A stretch of DNA of 64,000 nucleotides from Macrocystis pyrifera (GCA_031763025.1 JASSKH010000041.1:682001-746000); one strand, 5' to 3'. Positions 43,142-54,389 are shown, counted from the stretch's first letter. Made by a program: numbers and translations. The notes: generated from the letters alone by a model not told the origin.

Positions 43142-46100
43142 CTGCGTTTCGTGGGCGCGGCAGGCGAGGGGGGCGAGGAGGAGGGAAAATAAACCGTGCG
43201 GGTGGAGGGGCAAAAGACGCGGGGGTAAGTGCTGCAGTAGAGACAGAAAGGGGGAAAGAAAAGAGAGAGAAGGCGACCTATTTTGGCGTGCTGGGAGGGT
43301 GGACAGCGCCGTCGTAGAAATATTGGGTTTGGAATAGGAAGGGGAAGGGCGGTGCCACCTTCATGGCGGTTGCGCCAACGCACGGCGGTTGATGCCACGT
43401 ACGTACCACGCGCCGTGAAAAAAACTAAGCGTACGGCTCAGGTTGCGTGCAGTTCCGTTCTAATGAAAATCTCAAGTTTAGTGCTATACATGTGAAAGGT
43501 CTACGACAAAGCGGTCTAGAAGAAAACGTACGAATAAAGATAACGCAACGGTCAATTTGAATGCGACCAGAGACACTTGCAAGGCGAGCGCATACTAGCT
43601 TTTACTGTCGCATGTCATTGTTGGCGGCTGCAGTCAAGTCTGCTATGCTGCTTACAAGTAATACTGCGCCATCGTGACCGAACTAAGAAACAAACACAAC
43701 GAACAACCACCAACGCTTGTTAAGCGCACCAGGATTGTTGTGTTCCAGAGTTCAGAGCGTTCACAGAAGGGGACAGCGGATTGGGATGAACAGCAGGTAC
43801 TACGTACCAGGTAACACAACTTTGGCTCAGAGTATCCTGCTGCGAGGCGCAACGTGAACAAAAGCGACCATTCCATTGTGCCTGTACCATATCAGCCTTT
43901 GAAACGTCGTGAGGCTAACCAAGTAAAAAACACATCTGACGTTTTATTTTACTTTTCTACTTTTACTAAAGAAAAAGTTTCGTGGGCGCCGTTGGTTTTG
44001 TGGAGAGCTACTAGTACAGCAGTAGTATCAACTACAATCACCTTGGCATACTGCGAAATGTAGTCGAGGGCCGTGATGTGCAGTCGAAACTTGCCCGATT
44101 TCGTGAACTTTCCGAAGCAGGTGCCCAGCGAGAGCAAAGTGTCTCGGCTGACACTCGTTGCCTGTCGCATTAATCGTTCACTGCGAGACAAGAGAGCACC
44201 CGAGCATCGTTTGGCGAGGTGAGTTTGTTGGAATTTGTGCTCGATGCAAGTTGATCAACACGAAGAAAACCTCAGGGAAAAGCCGCTCTTTAAAATTCAC
44301 GTCAAATCAGCTGCTGCAGCGAAAATGATCCAACTCTAGTTCCACGCGTATGGCCCCAAAAATGTGCGCACGGTACTTCCTATCATATCATAGCTTATCT
44401 GTGAAAAAAACTACCGGGTACTATTATACTACAGTACAGTAGGTACGATTTACAGCAGTGCTATGGATATTGACTGTCTGTTGGATGTACGTGGGCGCTG
44501 TTCGATGCTATTACTGCAGATGGAACTTGGGTCGTGCGCAAACATGCATAAACCGAACGTCAAGTACGAACAGAGCTTAGGCTGTTTTTTTCCTATGCGG
44601 TTCGGTTTCGAGCTTCAGATTTGTATTTTTCGATCCCGAAAATGAAAGCATCTGCAATGCAGTCCGAATATGCAAAATCTGACCGGCAAAATATCGATTT
44701 GGAGAATCCGATCGCCCAAGTCGTCAGATTTTGGCCCAAAATCCGACGCCTTCGGTCATTACGCTTTCTTATCGAAAATGGCATGGTATCTATATTCAAG
44801 ATGTTATCCACGACAGCAAACAGCAGGCAGAACGATCGATGAGTTGGATGGTGACAGCTGTATAGCGACGTTGCTTCGCGCCCGACGCGCGGTCGGCGGG
44901 CGGTGCGTGTCTCTGTGGCCATACTACAGTCGGCTGGCGCGGGCTCGGGCCTAGAGACCTTAAGAGGCTCTCGGCGCGCACCTTTCCGTGGATACGTACC
45001 GCGCGGACTATGATACAACTTTGGTCGGCGTTTGCTCGAATCTCTGCACGCACAGCAAGTCCAATTTTTCCGCATAGGAAGACTGTTTCGATTTGCGAAC
45101 TGCACAGTTGAAAAACGCGTTCGGGTCAAAATTTGAAGCTCAAAATCTGAACCGCATAGGAAACAGCCTTAGGGCGAACATTTTTTTTATGTCGAAAACA
45201 TTTTCGTCGTTTGATTTCATTTGCATCTGAGTGGTCAAAAAGTGAATCAAGCAGGCGATTCCTCGATAGGACCCAACGTCATACTAGAGTGTCTGCGCAA
45301 AATAAAATACAATACGATCTTTGCTCATCTACTCTCCCGTTACCGACGACTAATAAAAAAACATGATCAAATTTGCACACATATGACGAACTTATGCATT
45401 TTTGGATATCATATTATACTAGAGCCATATTTGTGTGATATGAGATTTGACCGCTGCATTCTGTTCGCCGAAAACCATCCGGATGCTTCGGACTGACCAA
45501 GCTTACCCGGAGAGTGGCCTCGGGCCATGTCCGACACTAGCGGGGTTTTGCGAGAAGAAGTGCTGCTGCTGCTGCTGCATGTCTCTACTGCCTGCTGCTG
45601 CAGCACATAGGTGCTGCTGCTGCTGCTGCTACTGCAAGTAAGTGTGCTGCTTGCTGCAGTGCTGTTGCTGCAAGCGCTGCGGCAAGCAAGCAATGCGGTA
45701 AGCAAGCGCTGCTGCTTGCGGCTGGTGCTGCTGCTGCTGCAAGCGCGTGCACCCTTGCCGCCACGCTCCTGACCTTCGCCGCTACCACCCCTTTTCGGGC
45801 AGAGAGGGCAACGAAGGAGGGCGATCTTCTCGATGTGGCGGCGGCGTTGCTTGCACAGGAGCGCGAGACAGACCGCACTTCTGCCTGTTGGTGCTTGCTG
45901 CTGCTTACTGTTTCTGCAGCTTGCTGCTGCTGCTGCTACTGCTTGCCGCTGCAGGAAGGTACTGCTGCTTGCACGACGTCAGTTCAGCTCTTTGGTCCTG
46001 CAAGTGCTGCCGCTGCCGCAAGTATTATTTTTTCCAACATAAGAATCCAATATTTAGCTTTTTTTTGTCCATGATTATGCGCATGCCGGACGGTTTTCGA

Positions 46101-48597
46101 TTATGATTATCGTTTTCCTTCGAATTTCCTTGATAAACAAATACATTATGCGCACTCTATTTTCACGAAATTATTCAAATCAAATCATTTAAAAAAAAAA
46201 AATCCAATCATAGAAAAAAAAAAGCTCGTTAATAAAGGCCCTTAGGACCCATCTTGACGAGAAACTTTTTTTCATGATACCTCACCAATCTTTTTTTCGT
46301 TTGGTTTGGTTCGCATCTGATTGGTCGAAAAGTGAATCACCAAGCAGGCATTTTGACTTTCGATTCAAATAAGGGCCATTCCTAACGAACAAAAAAAATC
46401 ACGATGCGTGAGATTTCTGGCGTGAATCGTTGTCGTGAATCACGACAAAAAAATCACGATTCATAACGCTACTAAAAAAAAAAATCACGATTCGTGACAT
46501 GTGTCGTGTCTCGAAATACGCCTGATCAAGGCACTACACGCAACCCACGCGCACCAATGGTATCCGAAGGTCGGTGTAGGGGCATGGCGGACTCTGCTTC
46601 GTACGCCGCTTGTGGACAACGGGCGGCTACCCAAAGACACCGCTGGGCGCGGGCGGGCTAACGAGGAGGTTGTGGCCGCGACATTTCGAGGAGAAGGAGC
46701 CACAGCTCGAAGACAAACGCGAAAATGACTTGAGGATGTCACAGGCCAGGCCGGGCAGACGCCCTGCGAGATGGAATCTCGCGAACTCGCGAACCGGGCT
46801 TGGCCGACGGTCGGTGAAATTGGAATCTCGCAGGCTGGGTCAGGTTTCGGCCCGTGATTCGAATATATCACGGGCTGGGCCAGGCGCGGTCGGCCCGGCC
46901 CGGCCTTGCCGTGCCCCACTCGCGAGAGTTGGTTCCACCCCCAAAAATCGTTGGATTTTGAAATATCGGATTTTTTACAATTTTAAAACATCACGAAACG
47001 TGTCACGTTTATCGGCTTTTTTCGGTAGAAACTGACATGTCACGGATCGTGATATTTTGGCATGCCAAAATGTCACGAATCGTGTTTTCTTTTCGGTTCG
47101 TTAGGAACGGACGGCCCTAAGACAAAAAAAAAAAAACGAATTCGACAAAAGTCTTTTGGGACTTCTTTTGCTCTTCGTGTTATTCAATTTGGGGAGTTTG
47201 TCCAACTCCACGTGGCCTATTCCTGAAACCGGAGCAAGCCACGCAAACTTGAGCCGTGTCGTCGACTGCTCACAGGTGAGATCCACTATTCCCGAGAGGC
47301 AGGGCCACCGGAGCACCCGCAGCGCGAGGTCCGACGGTCCCTGGCACAGAGTAGATCATCTGCGGCGCCTCAAAAATTTACAAGGCCGTCGCAAACCCAG
47401 TTTTTCATCCAACTTTGACTCGCAAACAACACGAGCACCGACCAGGTCACGACTTCGCTCAGAAGTTCGATCGCTGTATCCCCATCGCTGCTGCCTGCGT
47501 GGGGCTTTGGGGCGGCGCTAGCCACCCGAGACGTCCCAAGAGCGGTAGCCTCTTCGGCGGTGCCGGCAGAAAGAAACAATCGGCCACTGACCGCGGTGCC
47601 TCGGGGAGGACCCGGGCCGCCGCTCGCCTCGTTGGTTGCCCTCGGGTGTTCGTTGACCCTTGTGAGGATTTCGAATTTTTTAAAATACGCTATTCCCCGA
47701 TAGGACCCAAAGGCAATTTTTTCACGAAATTCTATTCAAATCAAATCAATTTCATTTTGTCTTATTCGACTATCATGAAAAAGGTTTCTCATACAGGTTT
47801 CCTTACAGGTACGACGAGCCAGATATTGGCGGTGCGAATACGTGAGAAATACGTTTGTCCTCGGTTCAACGAAAGTATGGAAAAACAATGTACCAGAGGC
47901 ATTAATAACAAGTTACCAGGTCCAGAGGCACCTATCAGGTTATACCCGGTATAGACTAGCCCAGCAGAGTTAAGTAGCCACCCTTTGGACAGACGTAGAC
48001 AAAACGGTTGACGAATGCACGCGGACCGTTGTACCGTTGTCAAGGAGGTCCCGGCAACCAGATATATGTAGAGCCACCCCGCGGATGGGACACACATACT
48101 TTGTACAGAGCGTCCAAACCAGAGGAGCATCGGTGGCCAGCATTGTTTCCTCCGGAATCGGACTAGAATTTGACGTTTGTGCTGTCGTCTACATGGTATA
48201 CAGCTCAAATAGCTCGACCTCGAGTTACACAAATGCAAGCCTTGACTCCAAAGGGGTTTAGGGCTCCCACTGCTGTATGTGGTACATCAGTAATCCTGGA
48301 GCTCAAATCGCAGGCTTGATGACTGCTCTCTCGTGGCCCGAGCGAGTGGCTAACAAAACATAGAAGGCGATTTACGTATAGGTGGCCTCTTGCTATACGA
48401 GCCAGACAAGACGAGTTCGCATGATGCGGCAGCGGCAAAAACTGGCAGACGAACCTGACGTAGTAGACCCGGTCCTTGTGCAATCGAAAGCAACACTTCT
48501 CGTCCGGGCGGTTGATGAGCTGCTCAATGTTCTTCCCGATGTAGTTGGCCAACTTCTCGAACAGCACCTTTGTCTCATCGTCTGTGAGCGGTCTCAT
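42881..48597 (-). CDS. NIP7: 60S ribosome subunit biogenesis protein NIP7
   Basis: Gene-level entry: three exons (48597-48455, 44180-44042, 43141-42881) joining in phase to a 180-residue protein, the usual eukaryotic NIP7 length. Landmarks are [20 protein letters not shown] at the start, [20 protein letters not shown] in the middle and the C-terminal PUA domain ([49 protein letters not shown]). NIP7 is a nucleolar factor required for pre-rRNA processing and 60S assembly, and its PUA domain binds RNA. Intron 1 is 4.3 kb and holds several transposons; intron 2 is 900 bases. No lesions are seen. Confidence 0.95.
44042..44180 (-). CDS. NIP7: NIP7 exon 2
   Basis: It completes Ser and reads [20 protein letters not shown] to [13 protein letters not shown], ending at a GTGATT donor. 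139 bases. Confidence 0.93.
44580..45168. mobile_element. PIF/Harbinger-like MITE, 589 bp, TSD TTA
   Basis: The termini GGCTGTTT...CCTATGCGGTTC and, inverted, GAACCGCATAGGAAACAGCC form imperfect terminal inverted repeats extending about 45 bp (through a GAGCTTCA element). The element is flanked on both sides by TTA, the 3 bp TWA target typical of PIF/Harbinger. No transposase is recognisable. Confidence 0.7.
45172..46372. repeat. Fragments of an unnamed dispersed repeat family
   Basis: A segment with TTTGATTTCATTTGCATCTG, GTCAAAAAGTGAATCA and ATAGGACCCAACG (45200-45275) recurs in diverged form at 46295-46345 (GGTTCGCATCTGATTGG, GAAAAGTGAATCA). ATAGGACCCAA and TCACGAAATT-ATTCAAATCAAATCA recur at 46168-46190 and 47695-47745. 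GAGAAACTTTTTTTCATGATA at 46257 has an inverted partner at about 47770. Confidence 0.4.
45558..46020. repeat. CTG/GCA-rich low-complexity tract
   Basis: Clusters of CTG (GCTGCTGCTGCTGCT) separated by CTTGCTGCAAGCG-like units over about 460 bases in NIP7 intron 1. It is not in any supported exon. Confidence 0.75.
46373..47117. mobile_element. PIF/Harbinger-like MITE, 745 bp, TSD TAA
   Basis: The left end GGGCCATTCCTAACGAAC and the inverted right end GGGCCGTCCGTTCCTAACGA share terminal repeats that continue into TCACGA-rich sub-repeats. TAA flanks both ends (46370-46372 and 47118-47120). A degenerate open stretch with CCAGGCCGGGC repeats lies inside. A second copy occurs at 54390 in opposite orientation. 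Confidence 0.75.
48455..48597 (-). CDS. NIP7: NIP7 exon 1
   Basis: ATG at 48597-48595, 143 coding bases through [18 protein letters not shown] plus two bases of a Ser codon, then GTTCGT donor. Confidence 0.93.
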
Positions 48598-49640
48598 GAT
48601 TGCTCCAACTACGGGCCACAGCAGTCAGCTCGTCCTATCTAGCGTTTGGCCCCTCCTTTCTCCTCAGGAAACAACTGCAGGCCGGGACAACACGTGCTTC
48701 AACAACGCTGCACGAGACTAGCGGCGGGATTCCCTGGCGCAGCGATACTCTGCTGTTCGTTGCTGTGACGCCTGATAGCCCATCTTGACAGGCTTTCGGG
48801 TTTCAGGAACTGCGAATAGCGTGTCTCATAAGGGATGCGCTGTTGGCCAATGGGTGCATTTTCCTGATATTCGAACCGCAACGGGATACAGGTTAGGCCG
48901 CAAACATCAACGCTCCGCGACAACTGGTAATGTAGCGTAATTCGAACACTCGCAGACCCCTGCTGAGTTCTAAGAACCGCCATCAAACCGTTTTTTTTTT
49001 TTTGGCAGACGATCACCACTTATATCGATCGTGGTGACTACGTAACTCGCATCAACCCTTAACAACTACAGAGCACCAGATCCTGTGGAGATGGTTACTA
49101 TTTTTACTCGTAATTATCGACCATCGCTTTCGTCGACGTTATTTCGTGTGCTGTGCTGTGTCGCTTTTGTGTTGATTCGCTCCACAGGGACTCCGGAACA
49201 CATGTGCGAAATTTCAAGATGTATCTCTACTGAACGGCGTGGACTTCCGACTCTTTGTGTAATTATGAACTAAACCAGCCTGTATACAAGTAAGTGCTGT
49301 ATCGATATTTCGAACACCAACTGCACGCGATACCCGCGCCGGTTGCCCCGCCCTCTGCTTTGCATCCGAAGTAAACTCCGCCGACACAACAACGTGGCAA
49401 CCGACAACCGCGACTGTAGGTTTCCATCCGCTAACTCAGTGATGTTACCCCTTAGTTCGTATCAAAGTCAGTGACGTTACCCCTTAGTTCGTATCAAACT
49501 CGGTGATATTACCCCTTAGTGCGTATGTTCCTTGGCCGTACATGTTAGGATATTCTTTTCATTGGGTTTTACTCAATGAGGCATGCAGCCATGTAGTATA
49601 GCACACAGGTTCTCTCCGTTGTTCCCACGATGACTTGCAG
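48598..49640. promoter_or_regulatory. Divergent region between NIP7 and KDZ-like gene
   Basis: About 1 kb upstream of the NIP7 start codon. The NIP7 promoter must lie at its left end. The right part has a three-copy 32 bp repeat (49436-49527). Confidence 0.4.
49436..49527. repeat. 32 bp tandem repeat, three copies
   Basis: Units starting TCAGTGATGTTACCCCTTAG at 49436, 49468 and 49500, the third slightly truncated and diverged. Confidence 0.9.
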
Positions 49641-49894
49641 GAGCCGGGCATGACCAGGGTTCGGGAGGAGCGATGGAAGTTCGAGCCGTGCGGCACCTAC
49701 GCGTGGGCCAGTGGTGACTGGCGAAAGACCGGAGTATACAACAACAACAACCACTTGCTGGTCGAGGTGTTACTCCTGTACAGCTGCCGCGACACGTTCA
49801 TGCAAGGCACACCTATACAGACCTTCGCGACGTTCCTGGCACGCCTCCAGGAGAACTACGATTGGTCTGAGGCGAATCCCGACCTTGACAACTG
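49641..49894 (+). CDS. KDZ-like exon: N-terminal helical region
   Basis: After GATGACTTGCAG, phase 0: EPGMTRVREERWKFEPCGTY, then NNHLLVEVLLLYSCRDTFMQ, then FATFLARLQENYDWSEANPD, to a GTGACT donor in phase 2. A clear coding signature with consistent splice signals. Confidence 0.6.
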
Positions 49895-50125
49895 GTGACT
49901 TTACGTAATCGCATCAGTGGGTGATAAAATCGAGTACGTACAAGATATAAAATACATGTCAATACCCACAGGGGGGTTTGTTTGTCTGATAGAACAAACA
50001 CAACGTATGCCGGTTCTTGTATAGAACGAGGAGTGCCTTTTCATCGGTGGCAATACGAGAAGAGAAGAGGATGTTTCGTGGCATGTGTTGTTTTCTCTTT
50101 TGATTTGAATTGATTTGATGTGCAG

Positions 50126-50222
50126 GCTCATCGTCCGATCGGCGTTGACGCAACCTGGAGGCTGGAACTGCACCGGTTGTCATTGTGTCCCCAAACAATC
50201 GATTGATACCTTCAGCGTCACG
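50126..50222 (+). CDS. KDZ-like exon: Cys-rich segment
   Basis: It completes the Trp codon of the previous exon and reads LIVRSALTQPGGWNCTGCHC VPKQ before a TGA, so a donor must occur earlier. The CxxCxC arrangement resembles the CxC clusters associated with KDZ transposases. Confidence 0.4.
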
Positions 50223-50433
50223 ATCGATTGACACAACCAGGGAGTGATATACAAGCTGTACGCGTTCGTTGATCAGTGGACGAACTCAGCTACCGTTCGT
50301 AGTCGTTGCACATTCCCTGAAGCCCGTGTCATGTGTATGTTTCATACTTCGTCGGTGCCTGCCCACATCTGTGTCGTTGTTAACCGTTGTAATCTGTTCC
50401 GCAACCTGTTTCGTCGGCGATGGGATAACATCA

Positions 50434-50710
50434 GTCTGTCGGAAGGTACCAATATCTTGAACTCGCTGCAGAACGCCTTCCTCAGCTTCCTGGCCGTCAC
50501 CGACATCGGCTTCGAGTACCGATGCTGGATCTGGGGCAACTTCCCGGAGATTGCAACTTTTGACGGGTGCATGAAGCGGTTCACGAGCATCGTGACGAAG
50601 AAACAACTCATGGCGTCGCGACCGGAGCAAACCATCGACATCGACCTCGTTACTTTTCTGCTTAAGCTAAGCTTGGTGTCTCCCATCCACTTCGGACAAC
50701 GCGTGCAGTT
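50434..50710 (+). CDS. KDZ-like exon: DG-motif region
   Basis: It encodes TNILNSLQNAFLSFLAVTDI, GFEYRCWIWGNFPEIATFDG and RFTSIVTKKQLM. This fits the pattern F-x-SFL...C...G..P....DG that precedes the catalytic region in KDZ proteins. Boundaries are approximate. Confidence 0.5.
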
Positions 50711-51555
50711 TTGTCGTGGGAGAGACGGTTGACTCTTCGCCGGCGTGGAGGGGACTGGGAAACCGACGCTCGGAACGTTTCCTGAAGACACAGCGAGGCT
50801 CTCCACAATCCGAAGGCGATAGTTACAAATATGGCAATGGCGCGGCACTGGTGGAGTGGCTAGCAAAGAACGCGCAGGGGATTGGCTACGTGGACGACAT
50901 GGATATGCGAGATCTAAGAAAACTCCACAAGCTTTGCTACTCGGACGGTGGCAGCAGTGAGTGCCTGTACATGGATACATGACTGCAAGAACGTCATCGA
51001 ATTGGCGACGTAGACAGTCATTCCTCCCTCGGATTCTGTCAACGCTGCAGGTTTCCGAAAGGTGGAACGCTTGTGCAGCTACCGAATCAATCCTTCGTAC
51101 AATGTCGCCGATGACGTTAAAAGGTTTGTTCGGGGAGTCGGCGATACAAAGGCTGCCCCTCTCCTCTCATTTAGAGCTATAGATTGTACAGATAAGATAC
51201 TTCCCTCTACATACGTCTGAAAGTAATTTGTATGACTTCCGGATACTTGTCACAGATTGTTATGTGGAACCATGTACATATGAGTTTGAAAAAGAGCGTA
51301 GAAACTTCTGGACGTTCGACGGCGAGCCCAACACTCGTGAAAATGTACGGCAGATGACTGGAGTCGAGCGGCAATATTGGCGTTCAATACAGTTGGTCCA
51401 CCTGCATGTGCTGCGGCAATACTCAGAACCGCACCGATACGACATTCACACTGGCATCCTTCACTTCGTCATCTTGTACCCCTTGTACATACCAGGTATG
51501 GGTTTCAAGAAACCCCCGTGGCGCATCTCCGTTGTTTGCTTGCTGGAACACGCAG

Positions 51556-51787
51556 ATTCACCTCCCGGGAGGGGTTTCAGGAAGAGTTCAAGAAGCTGCA
51601 CGCTTTCCGGGAGTCAGATGGGAGCCCCAACCGTGACTGATGCTCGAAGCTGTTCATCGGCAGAGTGGGTTCGGCGACGGCAGGGGTGTTGGGCGCATCC
51701 GTGCCATCGGGCATCATGATTTTGCACAAGACGCTGCTGACTGAGGAGAGTCCTCACGATCTGTCCGACTCGGTGTTTTACTTCAAG
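51556..51787 (+). CDS. KDZ-like exon with in-frame TGA
   Basis: FTSREGFQEEFKKLHAFRES, then TGA (51638-51640), then CSKLFIGRVGSATAGVLGAS and SGIMILHKTLLTEESPHDLS, ending FYFK at a GTAAGC donor, phase 0. The same frame continues across the stop, so this is a nonsense change and not a shift. Confidence 0.5.
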
Positions 51788-52894
51788 GTAAGCTCGGTGT
51801 CGCTCTTTCACAAGTACGTAAAAAATATTGAAAGGTGTTGAGGGGAGGGAAGGGGGCAATTGCAGACTGAGCTTTTACTTTAGTTTTTATGCGGATGGTG
51901 CTGTTCCTGCTCACACAAGATAAACACATGGCTCAAGACAAACATGGGTATACGAGTGGCTATGCCTTTTGAGCCATTGAGGTACTCGGGGAAGGTGTGC
52001 TGGCCCTCCCTCTGATTCGCCAGCGCCCGATCGTACCTATGAATGGCTCTATTAAACCCTTTTCTGAAACTGAACTGCGGCCACAAGGCCGTCGGGGTCT
52101 TGTGGTCCGAGAGCTACAAGCAAAAAAAATACGATCATTTTGCGGAATCACCCTTTGCGGGGGAGGCGTGTTTTTTACACAGAGTACCGTAAACACCCAG
52201 TAAGAAGGGCAGTTGGTTAGGAGATACTTTCTTACTTGGGAACGAGGCCCCTTGTAGGTACGAGTTGAGCCAATTACAGGTACACTTGCAGCCAAATATA
52301 GGTGAAGCCCAAGTCGAGCAGCCACAGAGATGTAGGTGTGCCTGGAACCTTTTAGCCAACAATAGGTATATACGATCGGGCGCTGACCCATTAAAGGGAA
52401 GACCATGAAGCCTTTTCCCGAGTGAAGTGCTGTATGTACTGTACCTATAAAGGCTCAAAATGCGTACGTAGGTTTACCTTTTTTGTTTTTTTACTTTTGC
52501 ACTCCCTGCCCGAGGCGAGAAACACGGAAGACACGGGGATTAGGCCTGCTGTTAGCGAACGTCCGTATGTTGTCCACGTCAGGTGCAAGATCATTATCTA
52601 TTAAGATTGTACAAAGAGCACCGCTACTTCCATCTTACTTCGATAAGGGGAATAACGTGCGGTAATTACCAAGATGCGTACAACTGGGTTTTGCGGAGCA
52701 ATATTGGCGTGGAAAGTCTAGTGTACAACCTGGACCCCAATTTCCAAGTTGTTCCTTAGTTGGCCGTTCCGTGAAGATTAATTCGGTATGGTCTCCCCAA
52801 CATATTGTCATTGCCGTTAACTTGTCTTGAACATATTACAAATATTGGTCACGTGTCCTTGACATTTTCCCTCTACTTGCATTCCACGACACAG

Positions 52895-53000
52895 AGAGCA
52901 CCTATTTTGGTCGTGCACGACGCCGCATGCAAGGCTGTCGCCCAGATCGCACGGCAGCGGGCGGATATGCTGGAGAACGGAGGAAGAATCCCCCGGCTTG
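52895..53000 (+). CDS. KDZ-like exon: HDAAC motif
   Basis: Phase 0 after CACGACACAG: RAPILVVHDAACKAVAQIAR, the position of the conserved Asp-x-Ala-Cys of KDZ transposases. The 3' limit is probably the GTGACG at 53001. Confidence 0.5.
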
Positions 53001-53149
53001 GTGACGGTGGGGGCGCGGTTGGCATCACCGGAGAACCACATGCGATGGGGAATGACGGGGCTTCTTCGCTCCCGCGCGTCTACCTTCCTCAGTTCGCGCA
53101 CCTTGAAAGTCAAACCTTGCTCATTTCCCATTGAACCCGTACGGGAGAG

Positions 53150-53711
53150 CACCACTGACGTTTATGCCCTCGAGGCTTCCTTGCCTCAGCCCGGTGTGCA
53201 GAGCCGGGTTGATGTGCACGAGCTTCTCCGTCGTTCTAGCAACAAGAGCGTCTTGGCCGGCAGGTCCAGGTTCTTGGCGGCCACAAGGTCTCTTGCGTGC
53301 CTGTTGCGGGAAGGGATTAGGACTTTGTCGCTGTTCGAGGTGTTTGTTTTCACGTACGACTGGCTCCAGAAGGCACAGGAATGCGGAGTGAGCTCGATCG
53401 ATCTCGCGGCTGATGGCTGGACTCTGGAAGTGGGTCCTCCCTTCTTTTCCGTACGGAACACTGGGTCCGGAGCAATGCCATCGCTCGAAAACGAAGAAGG
53501 GTATCAGGTGATGGGCGCCACGGGCCGTCTCGATGCCGAAAAGTTCTTTTACGAACTTCTGATGGTCGCGGTTTGCGCAAGGAATGGGAAGGAACCATCG
53601 TTGCCCCATTTACTTGTCGGCGGTGAAAGCGGACAAGGAGACCTGCTTGTGGACAAGGATGGCACACCCCTGTTTCCCACGGTGATACAAGGCTTACGGT
53701 CATATGCAAAG
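53150..53711 (+). CDS. Long coding-like exon of unknown function
   Basis: It reads VYALEASLPQPGVQSRVDVH through FEVFVFTYDWLQKAQECGVS to VIQGLRSYAK and a GTGAGC donor in phase 0. It may be the C-terminal part of the KDZ-like gene or a separate gene. I recognise no domain. Confidence 0.4.
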
Positions 53712-54389
53712 GTGAGCACGTTCAACGTGGACAATGGGGAGCACCGCCAAACCTGGTCGTAGAAACTCGTGGAACAGACACACTGGGAGTGTAGGGTGAG
53801 GGGGGCCAGGAAAAATCTGGAGACACATGTCGTTCTGATCATCTAGTATAGCTGTTGTTGTGGATTAGCGAAAGTGGAAATATCACGAGCCGTGCTGGTG
53901 ATTAATCGTTTTCTTTCTGCAGACACGAAGCGCTCAAGAAAATATTTGTACGGGCTGACGTTACCCATGCCGATGCACGTTCACGCCATGCCGATGTATG
54001 TTTACGCACAGGCGAAAGAAGACTATGTTGTGGATGGCCTAAAACCGAAAGGTGACGAAGAGAGGCGGCGTGCATTGGGAATTTGTGTGAGGATTGCGTA
54101 TTCCGCACGCGTTTAGCGCCGCTATCCTTCTTCGTGCTCCAGACGGTGACAGTATCTGACAAAATCTTCGCGGTTAAGGCTTATTCTACGAGGTACATGG
54201 CCTCTCAGAGCTCCGACCGGAATTTGCCTTTTTTCCATATTTAAATTGCCCACGAGTCCTTTGCCTTTTGGCCATAGCCTACTTCCTGGTTTTCTTTCCT
54301 TCGATATCTGTGTTTTCTTTTTCTTTCGTGTTCTCGGATTTCCTTTCTACCAACCGTGTTGGTTTCGTGCTTTCAGGTTATCTTGCTTC

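Larger units (their letters stand above)
44181..48454 (-). other. NIP7 intron 1, transposon-rich
   Basis: It holds a 589 bp MITE (44580-45168), fragments of another repeat family (45172-45290, 46225-46372, 47690-47800), a CTG-rich tract (45558-46020) and a 745 bp MITE (46373-47117). The coding exons on either side are intact. Confidence 0.7.
49641..53711 (+). pseudogene. KDZ-superfamily transposase-like gene, interrupted
   Basis: Gene-level entry for exon-like segments at 49641-49894, 50126-about 50220, about 50434-50710, 51556-51787, 52895-about 53000 and about 53150-53711. The order resembles Kyakuja-Dileera-Zisupton transposases: a helical stretch HLLVEVLLLYSCRDTFMQGT with AFATFLARLQ-like spacing, a Cys cluster (GWNCTGCHCVP), then FLAVTDIGFEYRCWIWGNFP with IATFDGC, then KLFIGRVGSATAGVL with SGIMILHKTLLTEESPHDLS, and APILVVHDAACKAVAQIAR, equivalent to the family's VVYDFACxL motif. 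The 51787/52895 joint is in phase. A TGA at 51638-51640 interrupts the 51556 segment. KDZ enzymes move large DNA transposons; this copy is probably dead or domesticated. Assignment is from remembered motif order only. Confidence 0.5.

Noticed and set aside
44593..45129. 178-residue minus-strand frame inside the 589 bp MITE as a transposase
   Set aside because: It runs into the terminal inverted repeats and has no transposase motif.
45558..46020. CTG tract as a coding exon of NIP7
   Set aside because: NIP7 exons 1 and 2 join in phase to the exact family length without it.
46485..46919. Minus-strand 144-residue frame inside the 745 bp MITE as a transposase
   Set aside because: No DDE motif or family similarity; its paired copy at 54390 has a different frame structure, as expected for a non-coding MITE.
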